From Candidatus Rokuibacteriota bacterium (GTDB lineage: Bacteria; JAUVQV01), in contig JAUWCW010000041.1 in NCBI GenBank assembly GCA_030609125.1, positions 1 through 10,554 on the forward strand: DNA of 10,554 nt, read 5' to 3'. Under the pieces are notes generated by a model. The model was not told where the DNA came from, made no database searches, and saw only the letters and a program-made list of their open reading frames with translations. The position numbers were made by a program, and so were the translations under genes. Positions 1 through 6,279 of this stretch are shown here, piece by piece. Positions within the stretch are counted from its first letter, which is position 1, and each line of letters begins with the position of its first letter.

Positions 1-44
1 TGGCTCTCTTGGGACGATAGGTGACTGACATCGCATTCTCACTC

Positions 45-75
45 CGTTAGTTGTCGATAATGGGAACAACGAACG
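45..75 (+). other. Imperfect hairpin upstream of the his promoter
   Basis: CGTT (45-48) and GTTGT (50-54) pair with ACAAC (66-70) and AACG (72-75), giving 9 bp with one A/G mismatch and an 11-nt loop. A moderately T-rich stretch (TCTTATTT) follows a few bases later. It could be a weak terminator for a gene left of the window, but the stem is AT-rich and the T-run is neither tight nor adjacent. Chance is a real alternative. Bases 1-116 otherwise show no gene I can support. Confidence 0.25.
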
Positions 76-116
76 AACAATCTTATTTCCCGGAACCGGT
101 TTTGTCAAGAATAATA

Positions 117-145
117 TTGACTTCTCGGTCCGTAAAAACTACAGT
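117..145 (+). promoter_or_regulatory. Sigma-70 type promoter for hisB-hisIE-methyltransferase
   Basis: A -35 box TTGACT (117-122, 5 of 6 consensus) is followed by a 17-bp spacer and a -10 box TACAGT (140-145, 4 of 6). The predicted transcription start is near 152, leaving a leader of about 50 nt before hisB. The area is more AT-rich than the genes around it. It suggests that hisB begins a transcription unit here, although readthrough from upstream his genes cannot be excluded. Confidence 0.6.
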
Positions 146-159
146 AACGCCGTGCTGCG

Positions 160-178
160 AGCCCGCCTCAGGCGGGCT
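160..178 (+). promoter_or_regulatory. Perfect 9-bp GC-rich hairpin in the hisB leader
   Basis: AGCCCGCCT (160-168) and AGGCGGGCT (170-178) are exact reverse complements separated by one base; in RNA the tip opens to a 3-5 nt loop. It lies inside the predicted leader, 23 nt before the ATG of hisB. No T-run follows, so it is not an intrinsic terminator as it stands. It may stabilise the 5' end of the mRNA or modulate initiation. No His-codon-rich leader peptide is visible nearby, so classical his attenuation is not supported. Confidence 0.5.
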
Positions 179-201
179 GCCGCGTGCATCCGGGGAAAAA
201 G

Positions 202-789
202 ATGACGAGAAAAGGCGAACGGTCCCGCGAGACGTCCGAGACACAGGTCAGGGTCGAAATAGACCTGGACGGAGACGGATCTTCGAGCATAAGCACGACG
301 GTCCCGTTTTTCGACCACATGCTGACCCTCATGGCGAAACACGGTTTTCTGACCGTGAGCATAGAGGCCCGGGGAGATACCGAGGTCGATCTCCACCACA
401 CCGTGGAGGATACGGGCATCACTCTCGGCGAGGCGCTCAACAGCGCCCTGGGAGACCGGTCCGGGATACGGCGCTACGGCCAGGCCACGGTTCCCATGGA
501 CGAGGCCCTGGCGACGGTCAACATCGACCTCTGCTCCCGGCCCTACCTTGTCTACAACGTGGAGGCGGCGCCGGGGAGGGACGGGGCCTTCGACATCGAC
601 CTGGCGGAGCAGTTCTTCCGGGCCCTGGTGAGCAGCCTGGCCGCGACGGTGCACCTGAACCTGCACTACGGCGCTAACCAGCACCACGTGCTGGAGGCCC
701 TTTTCAAGGCCTTCGGAAGGGCCCTGGCCGAGGCGGTCTCGCCGGATCCTCGCCTGAAGGGCGTTCTCTCCACGAAGGGAAGCCTCTGA
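202..789 (+). CDS. hisB: Imidazoleglycerol-phosphate dehydratase
   Basis: HisB dehydrates imidazole glycerol phosphate to imidazole acetol phosphate, the sixth step of histidine synthesis, in the cytosol. The 195-aa product is a monofunctional dehydratase without the N-terminal phosphatase domain of E. coli HisB. Diagnostic metal-binding motifs are FFDHML (36-41), DLHHTVED (63-70) and HYGANQHH with E165 (155-165). These histidines and acidic residues bind the two Mn ions of the 24-subunit family. I chose ATG 202 because a GGGG sequence lies just upstream and the length matches the family. An in-frame GTG at 184 would add six residues without support. The stop is 3 nt before hisIE, so the two are surely co-transcribed. 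The reading frame is intact. Confidence 0.97.
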   Translation: MTRKGERSRETSETQVRVEIDLDGDGSSSISTTVPFFDHMLTLMAKHGFLTVSIEARGDTEVDLHHTVEDTGITLGEALNSALGDRSGIRRYGQATVPMDEALATVNIDLCSRPYLVYNVEAAPGRDGAFDIDLAEQFFRALVSSLAATVHLNLHYGANQHHVLEALFKAFGRALAEAVSPDPRLKGVLSTKGSL

Positions 790-792
790 GTC

Positions 793-1455
793 GTGGGTGA
801 GCAGGTCCTGCCGGAGCTGAAATACGACGCCGCCGGGCTCATCCCCACAGTGGTGCAGGATTTCGACACCGGCGCGGTCCTCATGGTGGCCTGGATGAAC
901 CGGGAATCACTGAAGATGACCCTGGAGTCGGGGTACACCCATTTCTGGAGCCGCTCCCGGAAGAAGTTCTGGAAAAAAGGGGAGACATCCGGTCACCTGC
1001 AGAAGGTCCGCGAGATCAGGGCCGACTGCGACAGGGACACCCTGCTGGTCCAGGTCGAGCAGACCGGTCCCGCCTGCCACACCAACAGCTACAGCTGTTT
1101 TTTCGAGCTGCTGCAGCAGCGGGACGGCGAGGGCGCCGCCCGCCCGGAGATCCTGGAGGCGGTGCACCGTACGATCCTCGACCGCAAGAGCCGTCTCCCG
1201 GAAGGTTCCTACGTCGCCGGCCTCATGAAAGAGGGGCAGGAGAAGATCATCGGCAAGGTCATCGAGGAAGCCGGCGAGGTCGCCGAGGCGTCGAGAAATC
1301 AGGTCGGCGGCGAACTCGTCCGGGAGCTGGCGGATCTGTGGTTTCACACGCTGGTGCTCCTCGGGTGGCACGACGTCGCCCCGGCGGAGGTCTTCCGGGA
1401 GCTGGGCAGGCGCTACGGCAAGCCTGGCAAGGGATCGGAGCCCCGCCAGGAGTGA
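793..1455 (+). CDS. hisIE: Bifunctional phosphoribosyl-AMP cyclohydrolase / phosphoribosyl-ATP pyrophosphatase
   Basis: This fused enzyme catalyses the second and third histidine steps: the HisE half removes pyrophosphate from PR-ATP and the HisI half opens the adenine ring of PR-AMP. HisI occupies about residues 1-110, with [17 protein letters not shown] (52-68), the metal motif DCDRD (78-82) and the zinc cysteines C79, C95 and C102. HisE occupies about 115-215 and contains the all-alpha pyrophosphohydrolase motif [12 protein letters not shown] followed by ELADLWFH. The 220-aa length is normal for the fusion. The start is GTG 793, three bases after hisB, with an AAGGGA about 12 nt upstream; the spacing suggests translational coupling. 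Its stop overlaps the next start as GTGA. The hisH, hisA and hisF genes expected between these functions are not here. Confidence 0.96.
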   Translation: MGEQVLPELKYDAAGLIPTVVQDFDTGAVLMVAWMNRESLKMTLESGYTHFWSRSRKKFWKKGETSGHLQKVREIRADCDRDTLLVQVEQTGPACHTNSYSCFFELLQQRDGEGAARPEILEAVHRTILDRKSRLPEGSYVAGLMKEGQEKIIGKVIEEAGEVAEASRNQVGGELVRELADLWFHTLVLLGWHDVAPAEVFRELGRRYGKPGKGSEPRQE

Positions 1456-2291
1456 GAAACCCCGACGGACCCTCACCGCCGGGCGGATCTTCGACGGGGG
1501 GACGGTTCGAGTTCGGCAGGAACTGGAAGGCCTTTCTCTCCACCGTTGACGAGGGCCGCATCGGGGAAGCCGAAGCCTCCCTCAGGGAAATGCTGGAATG
1601 CGCCGACCTGAGGGGAAAATCGTTCCTGGACGCAGGCTCGGGGAGCGGTCTTTTCAGTCTCGCTGCCAGGCGGCTCGGCGCCCGGGTTCGCTCTTTCGAC
1701 ATCGACCCGGAGTCGGTGGCCTGCACGGAAGAGCTCCGGGAGCGCTTCTTCGCCTCGGACAGCCGGTGGTCGATCGAAAAGGGATCGGTTCTGGACCGGG
1801 ACTACCTGAAATCTCTCGGGACCTTCGACGTCGTCTACTCCTGGGGCGTTCTACATCACACCGGTGACATGTGGCGGGCACTGGAGAGCATCAGCATTCC
1901 CGTCGCCGCCGGAGGGCAGCTCTTTGTCGCCATCTACAACGACCAGGGAGCGCTCTCGTCCCTCTGGAAAAGAGTCAAGGCGGCCTACTGCTCCGGGCGG
2001 CCGGGAAAGTGGGCAGTCAGTGCCGCCTTCATTCCCCTGCTGGCCCTGAAGAGCCTCGCCGCCGGAACCGTCAGGTACGGCAACCCCTTCGGACAGATGA
2101 AAAACTACCGGCAGGAGCGCGGCATGTCCCTCTACCACGACTGGATAGACTGGCTCGGCGGATATCCTTTCGAGGCAGCCCGTCCCGACGAGGTGCGGCG
2201 GTTCTGTGAGAAGGCCGGCTTTGAGCTGTCGAAGATGGTCACCACGAAAGGCTGGGGCTGCAACCAGTTCGTCTTCCGCAGGACCGGTTAG
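1452..2291 (+). CDS. Class I SAM-dependent methyltransferase of unknown substrate
   Basis: The 279-aa product has a Rossmann-type methyltransferase core. Motif I is FLDAGSGSG (58-66), the acidic end of strand 2 is FDIDPES (82-87), and the post-motif segment is [16 protein letters not shown] (124-139). The N-terminus contains FEFGRNW (19-25). The C-terminal part contains [14 protein letters not shown] and a GCNQFVF ending, which I associate with a recurrent but uncharacterised bacterial methyltransferase group. A hydrophobic segment around 190-207 ([15 protein letters not shown]) could be a membrane-contact helix or buried core. The start is GTG 1452, overlapping the hisIE stop as GTGA. An AGGAG touches the start with no spacer, so initiation probably depends on coupling. 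The N-terminal 17 residues are Gly/Pro-rich and may be unstructured. Its substrate cannot be read from the sequence; a small molecule, lipid or glycan are all possible. Confidence 0.85.
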   Translation: MRNPDGPSPPGGSSTGGRFEFGRNWKAFLSTVDEGRIGEAEASLREMLECADLRGKSFLDAGSGSGLFSLAARRLGARVRSFDIDPESVACTEELRERFFASDSRWSIEKGSVLDRDYLKSLGTFDVVYSWGVLHHTGDMWRALESISIPVAAGGQLFVAIYNDQGALSSLWKRVKAAYCSGRPGKWAVSAAFIPLLALKSLAAGTVRYGNPFGQMKNYRQERGMSLYHDWIDWLGGYPFEAARPDEVRRFCEKAGFELSKMVTTKGWGCNQFVFRRTG

Positions 2292-2294
2292 AAC

Positions 2295-2322
2295 TTGATT
2301 TCCCCCCGCCCGCTATTATAAT
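2295..2322 (+). promoter_or_regulatory. Strong sigma-70 type promoter for the yqeY-mutS2 unit
   Basis: TTGATT (2295-2300) and a perfect TATAAT (2317-2322) are separated by 16 bp and begin three bases after the methyltransferase stop codon. The predicted start is near 2329. The AT-rich -10 box stands out against a C-rich spacer. It separates the histidine unit from the replication/transcription unit. Confidence 0.72.
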
Positions 2323-2328
2323 CGTCCT

Positions 2329-2437
2329 TTTCCGGGTCTCCTTTCCGAAGTCCGGAGGCGGGAGCACTGCGGGAAGCCCGGCGTCCGGTGCAGGAAGAAG
2401 GCGCCGGGGGTACTGAAGGAGAGAAGATAGGGGCGAC
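2329..2437 (+). promoter_or_regulatory. Structured 5' leader of yqeY with two exclusive folds
   Basis: The roughly 110-nt leader has no supportable ORF. In fold A, GCACTG (2364-2369) pairs with CGGTGC (2386-2391, one U-G wobble), enclosing CGGG (2370-2373) paired with CCCG (2377-2380). In fold B, CCCGGCG (2377-2383) pairs perfectly with CGCCGGG (2402-2408) over an 18-nt loop. Both folds use bases 2377-2380, so they exclude each other. A small upstream stem, TCCG (2344-2347) with CGGA (2353-2356), is also possible. No T-run follows fold B, so transcription termination is unlikely. The purine-rich ribosome-binding stretch (2415-2434) lies just after fold B. I do not recognise a known riboswitch core. 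Confidence 0.35.
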
Positions 2438-2902
2438 ATGGGTCTAAAAGAGAGGCTGCAAGACGGGCTCAGGGCAGCCCTCAAAGCCGGAAACAAGGAA
2501 GCAGTCCCCGTCTACAGGCTTACGCTTTCTGAAATCCTGTACGCCGAGAAGGAAAAGCGCCGCTCCCTGGAGGAGAAGGAAGTGGTGCAGCTTCTGCGCT
2601 CGGCCGTCAAGAAGAGGAAAGAGTCCATAGAGCTCTTTCAGCAGGGCGGCCGCACCGACCTGGTGGAGAAAGAAAAAACGGAAGTGCGCGTGCTGGAAGA
2701 GTTGCTTCCCGCGTCACTGTCAGCGGAGGAACTGGCTGCCCTGGTCGACGAGGCCGTACGCGAGACCGGCGCCTCGACACCGAAAGACCTGGGCACGGTC
2801 ATGAAGTGGATCGTTCCCCGTCTCGAAGGCCGGGCCGACGGCTCCGAAGTGAGCCGCCTGGTACGGGAAAAGCTCACCGCACCCAGGAGGAGAAACCGGT
2901 GA
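2438..2902 (+). CDS. yqeY: GatB/YqeY domain protein
   Basis: The 154-aa product covers the whole YqeY family, which is related to the tail domain of the GatB subunit of the tRNA-dependent amidotransferase. The tail domain contacts tRNA in GatB, but the role of stand-alone YqeY is not established. Visible family features are the N-terminal helix LKERLQDGLRAALKAGNKEAV, the stretch RLTLSEILYAEKEKR, the charged helices through KKRKESIELFQQGGRTDLVEKEKTEVRVLEELLP, and the C-terminal segment LGTVMKWIVPRLEGRADGSEVSRLVREKL. Start ATG 2438 follows GGGG at short spacing, with AAGGAG further upstream. It is the first gene of its unit. yqeY commonly sits beside rpsU, dnaG and rpoD in proteobacteria, which fits the neighbours here. 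The stop overlaps the next start as GTGA. Confidence 0.93.
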   Translation: MGLKERLQDGLRAALKAGNKEAVPVYRLTLSEILYAEKEKRRSLEEKEVVQLLRSAVKKRKESIELFQQGGRTDLVEKEKTEVRVLEELLPASLSAEELAALVDEAVRETGASTPKDLGTVMKWIVPRLEGRADGSEVSRLVREKLTAPRRRNR

Positions 2903-3852
2903 AACTCGGAGATATCTACAAGCTGACCGTCCGCGCCGGGCAGGAGGCCGACCCGCGCGGCGAGGAGAGGCTGAAGAAAGTCCTTGCCGACACGCAGAAG
3001 GAGTACGACGACCTGAAGGAGAAGGACCGGGAGTTCTTTGACAGGGAGCGGCTGGTCCATCCCTACCACGACACCAGGATTGCCTACGGGTCTCCGGACA
3101 CGGAGGTCAAGAGCATCCTCGTCGGTGTCGACATGGAAGTGGGCGAGCTCGTCCTCGCCGACAGGCTTCGTGAAAAGCGCTCCCTGGACCTCGTTCTGAC
3201 CCACCACCCGGAGGGGAGGGCCCTGGCCCGCTTCTACGAAGTCATGTGGATGCAGGCCGACATCCTGCACTCCATGGGCGTTCCCATCACCGTTGCCGAG
3301 GGGATCCTGAAAGAGCGGGTGAAACAGGTTGCCAACCGCATTCTTCCCGTCAATCACACCCGCGCCTCCGACGCAGCGCGGCTGCTGGACCTTCCCTTTC
3401 TCTGCGTTCACACGCCCGCGGACAACATGGTCACCCGCCACCTGCAGCAGCTCTTCGACGAGAAGCAGCCCGACAAGGTGGGGGAGGTCATGGAGCTGCT
3501 CATGGACATTGCCGAGTACAGGCATTTTGCCGGACTCGGTGTCGGGCCGGAGGTTGTGGCGGGAGGCGAGAAGAACCGCTGCGGCAAGGTGATGGTGGAC
3601 ATGACGGGAGGCACGGAAGGCTCGAAGGAGGCCTTCGAGAAACTCGCCCGCACCGAGGTGGGCACCATCGTCGGCATGCACATGAGCGAGGACAACCTCA
3701 AGGAAGCGGAGAAGAACCACCTGAACGTCATAATCGCCGGCCACATCTCGAGCGACACCATCGGCATCAACCTCATCCTGGACGAGGTCGAGAAGGTCGA
3801 GCCGATGGAGATCATCGCCACCTCCGGTTTCGAGAGGATTCGCCGCGCCTGA
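2899..3852 (+). CDS. NIF3/DUF34-family metal-binding protein, long divergent form
   Basis: The 317-aa product belongs to the NIF3-like superfamily (toroid hexamers with a dinuclear metal site), but to a longer, divergent branch than YbgI. Family signatures visible are VGVDME (76-81), THHPEG (101-106) with H102/H103, HTPAD (171-175), H261 in GMHMSEDNL, and GHISSD (281-286). In classical members the last motif has H then E four residues on; here it is H282 and D286. Start GTG 2899 is set by an AGGAGG at 2885-2890 with 8-nt spacing, inside the end of yqeY. Residues about 20-55 form a charged, probably helical N-terminal extension (EERLKKVLADTQKEYDDLKEKDREF). The biochemical role of NIF3 proteins is unsettled, so I give no reaction. 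A second, canonical NIF3 gene lies at 10150. Confidence 0.87.
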   Translation: MKLGDIYKLTVRAGQEADPRGEERLKKVLADTQKEYDDLKEKDREFFDRERLVHPYHDTRIAYGSPDTEVKSILVGVDMEVGELVLADRLREKRSLDLVLTHHPEGRALARFYEVMWMQADILHSMGVPITVAEGILKERVKQVANRILPVNHTRASDAARLLDLPFLCVHTPADNMVTRHLQQLFDEKQPDKVGEVMELLMDIAEYRHFAGLGVGPEVVAGGEKNRCGKVMVDMTGGTEGSKEAFEKLARTEVGTIVGMHMSEDNLKEAEKNHLNVIIAGHISSDTIGINLILDEVEKVEPMEIIATSGFERIRRA

Positions 3853-3857
3853 GCTCC

Positions 3858-6200
3858 GTGTCTTTTCCTGAAGACCACACGGTAAGACTCTTGGAGTTCG
3901 ACAAGGTCCTCGACCTTGTCCGTCTCCACGCCCCCAGCAGCCTCGGCCGAGAAGCCCTCGCCGACCGGGTCCCGAGCTTCGATCGCGGAGAGGTCCTGGC
4001 CTGGCAGCGCGAAACGTCCGAGATGCGCTCCCTGAGAGAGGAGGGAAAGGACCCGTCGTGGGGAGGTTCCCAGGACGTCTCTCCGGAGCTGGAGAGGCTG
4101 AGGGCGGAAGGGTCGTGGGTCGAGCCGCCGTCGCTCAGCCGGATCGCGGAGTTCGCCGAGGCGGCGGGCAGGGTGAAGAAGGTCATCGAATCATCGGCCC
4201 GATCGTGCCCCGGGCTGTACCTCATTGCCGGGCCGATGCCTCTGCTGGAGGACCTGGCGGCGGAGATCCGGCGCTGCGTCAACGGCGAAGGCGAGGTCGA
4301 CGACGCCGCCTCGGGGGAGCTGAGGAAGATCCGCCGGGGGCTGGAGCAGACGCGGCGCGATCTCATTTCGTCCCTGGAGCGATACTTCAGCAGGCCCGAG
4401 AGCGCCGGGGCCGTTCAGGAGCAGATTGTCACCCGGCGGGCGGAGCGCTACGTCATCCCCGTCAAGGCGGGCTCGAGAGGCGCTATCCGGGGCCTCGTCC
4501 ACGACCGGTCTGCCAGCGGTCAGACGCTCTACGTCGAACCGGAGAGCGTGGTGCAGAAGAACAACGCCCTCCGGGAACTCCTGACGGCGGAGCGGGATGA
4601 GGTCCTGCGGATACTGCGCCGTCTTGGATCCCTGGTGCGGGGCGAGAGTGAGAGCATCCGGGCGGCGACGGCAGGCATGGCGTCCCTGGAAGCGATCTGG
4701 GCCCGCGCGGTCTTCTGCGCCGAGGCGGACCTGACCGAGCCGGTGATCTTCGAGGACGAGGGGAGGATAGAGCTGGGCGCCGCGAGGCATCCTCTGCTCG
4801 ATCAGGCCGTGGGCGAAGGGGTGGTGCCGGTCGATTTCTCTCTCGGCGGCGACACGAGGACCCTTGTCCTGACCGGTCCCAACACCGGGGGCAAGACGGT
4901 CGCCCTCAAGACGGTAGGACTGCTCTGTCTCATGGCCCAGAGCGGTCTGCAGATACCGGCGTTGCCGGAGAGCGGCATGTCGTGCTTTTCCGGGATTCTT
5001 GCGGACATCGGCGATGAGCAGTCGATCCAGCAGAGCCTTTCCACCTTCTCGGGTCACATGAAGAACATCATCACCGTCCTCGAGCGCTCCGGGCCGGGCA
5101 CCCTCGCTCTGCTGGACGAGCTCGGCGCCGGCACGGACCCCTCGGAGGGGGCGGCCATCGGCATCGCCGTCCTCGAGGAGCTGCACTCCCGGGGCGGCCT
5201 CACCGCCGCCACCACCCACCACAACGCGGTGAAGGTCTTCGCCTCGGTGACCCCGGGGGTGGCCAACGCGTCGATGGAGTTCGACAGCGAAACCCTTCGC
5301 CCGACCTACCGCCTCGTGAAAGGAATACCGGGCAGGAGCCAGGCCTTTCACATTGCGGCCCGTCTCGGCCTGGACAAGGAGGTGCTGGAGAGGGCACGGA
5401 GGCACCGCAGTTCCGGCGAAGTGCGTCTCGATCGCCTCGTGGCCGACCTGGAAAGGGAGCGCTCCGGGTTGTCGGAGGAGAAGGCGCTCCTGGAGAAGGA
5501 AAGGGATCTGCTCCGGAAGCAAATGCAGAAGGAGCGGCAGCGCTGGGAGAAGAAGCGGGAGAAGATAGAAAAAGAAGGCCGCGGTGCGCTGCGAGAGGCG
5601 GAGCGGGAGCTGAGGAAGAGCAGGGAGAGGCTGAGAGAGGAAAAAAGCCGTTCTTCCGCGGAGGGGGTGCGGGCATCGATGCAGAAGGTGCAGGAGGTTC
5701 TCCGCCGGCACGCTCCCGCCCCGGAGGTTCCCGGACCGCCGGTGGAAGCTCCCGCCACAGGAGACCAGGTCTTTCTGCGAACGTTGAGGGCCTGGGGCAG
5801 GGTGGAGGATATGGAAAAGGGGAACGTGACGGTCATGGTGGACGGCAAGCGCTGCACGGTTCCCCTCGGGGAAATTGAAAAGAGCCGGAAGGCGACGGGT
5901 AAAGTTGAGCGCAGGACATCCTGGGGAACATACACGGTTGAGGTGCCGGCCATCAGATCGAGCGAGATCGACCTCCGGGGGCTGCGCGCCGAGGAGGCCC
6001 TGAACGATCTTGACCGGTTTATCGGCCACGCGCTTCTGAACGGTCTGCAGGAGATTTCCGTCATCCATGGCAAGGGCTCGGGCCGTCTCCAGGAGGCGGT
6101 GCGGGAATACCTCTCCGGCCATTCCCGGGTCGAGAACTTCGAGTTTGCTCCCTTGGAACAGGGTGGATCGGGGATGACCCGGGTCAGACTATCCGCATGA
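3858..6200 (+). CDS. mutS2: Endonuclease MutS2 (MutS2 ATPase with C-terminal Smr domain)
   Basis: MutS2 is a MutS-like ATPase that lacks the mismatch-recognition domain. In other bacteria it has been tied to suppression of recombination and to rescue of collided ribosomes. The 780-aa length is typical. The N-terminus VRLLEFDKVLDLVRLHAPSSLGREAL (from residue 9) is the family opening. Walker A is GPNTGGKT (340-347) and Walker B is LALLDE (D420, E421) followed by the GAGTDPSEGAA signature. A long charged coiled coil spans about 525-615. A KOW-like stretch (AWGRVEDMEKGNVTVMVDGK) follows. The Smr nuclease domain carries IDLRG (704-708) and HGKG (737-740). Start GTG 3858 is five bases after the NIF3 stop with no close Shine-Dalgarno, suggesting coupling. 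All catalytic motifs are intact. Confidence 0.96.
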   Translation: MSFPEDHTVRLLEFDKVLDLVRLHAPSSLGREALADRVPSFDRGEVLAWQRETSEMRSLREEGKDPSWGGSQDVSPELERLRAEGSWVEPPSLSRIAEFAEAAGRVKKVIESSARSCPGLYLIAGPMPLLEDLAAEIRRCVNGEGEVDDAASGELRKIRRGLEQTRRDLISSLERYFSRPESAGAVQEQIVTRRAERYVIPVKAGSRGAIRGLVHDRSASGQTLYVEPESVVQKNNALRELLTAERDEVLRILRRLGSLVRGESESIRAATAGMASLEAIWARAVFCAEADLTEPVIFEDEGRIELGAARHPLLDQAVGEGVVPVDFSLGGDTRTLVLTGPNTGGKTVALKTVGLLCLMAQSGLQIPALPESGMSCFSGILADIGDEQSIQQSLSTFSGHMKNIITVLERSGPGTLALLDELGAGTDPSEGAAIGIAVLEELHSRGGLTAATTHHNAVKVFASVTPGVANASMEFDSETLRPTYRLVKGIPGRSQAFHIAARLGLDKEVLERARRHRSSGEVRLDRLVADLERERSGLSEEKALLEKERDLLRKQMQKERQRWEKKREKIEKEGRGALREAERELRKSRERLREEKSRSSAEGVRASMQKVQEVLRRHAPAPEVPGPPVEAPATGDQVFLRTLRAWGRVEDMEKGNVTVMVDGKRCTVPLGEIEKSRKATGKVERRTSWGTYTVEVPAIRSSEIDLRGLRAEEALNDLDRFIGHALLNGLQEISVIHGKGSGRLQEAVREYLSGHSRVENFEFAPLEQGGSGMTRVRLSA

Positions 6201-6215
6201 AAATCATCAAAAAGG

Positions 6216-6243
6216 TTGTTTTTTATTAATCTGAACCTATATT
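6216..6243 (+). promoter_or_regulatory. Probable internal promoter for dnaG-rpoD
   Basis: The 79-nt gap after mutS2 is strikingly AT-rich. TTGTTT (6216-6221) and TATATT (6238-6243, 5 of 6) are separated by 16 bp, with a predicted start near 6250 and a leader of about 30 nt. The -35 matches only TTG. An A5/T6 pairing just upstream is too weak to call a terminator. Separate control of dnaG-rpoD is plausible, with readthrough from mutS2 also likely. Confidence 0.5.
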
Positions 6244-6279
6244 TACCTCTGACATCCAGACAAGGAGCACGGTTCCGAT

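Noticed and set aside
184-204. GTG at 184 as the hisB start
   Set aside because: It adds six residues (GTG to the codon before ATG 202) that do not match the family. ATG 202 has a nearby purine-rich site and gives the usual length.
1338-1451. Longer N-terminus for the methyltransferase starting at GTG 1338
   Set aside because: It would overlap hisIE by more than 110 bases in another frame. The GTG at 1452 inside the GTGA overlap is the natural start and keeps the conserved FEFGRNW segment.
2341-2410. Cobalamin riboswitch-like words (CACTG, CGGGAAG, CCGGTG) in the yqeY leader
   Set aside because: The leader is too short, the words are not in the order or spacing of the conserved core, and yqeY has no cobalamin link.
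3246-3857. Extension of mutS2 upstream to 3246
   Set aside because: The added residues are a His/Arg/Gly-rich out-of-frame reading of the NIF3 gene. The family N-terminus begins at GTG 3858.
4191-6122. Long open frame on the minus strand opposite mutS2, and similar ones opposite dnaG and rpoD
   Set aside because: The frame is low complexity and rich in Pro, Arg and Leu, with no family motif. It is a GC-bias shadow of a well-supported + strand gene.
6209-6226. A5/T6 pairing after mutS2 as an intrinsic terminator
   Set aside because: The stem would be only A-U pairs with no GC core. The AT-richness is better explained by the promoter.
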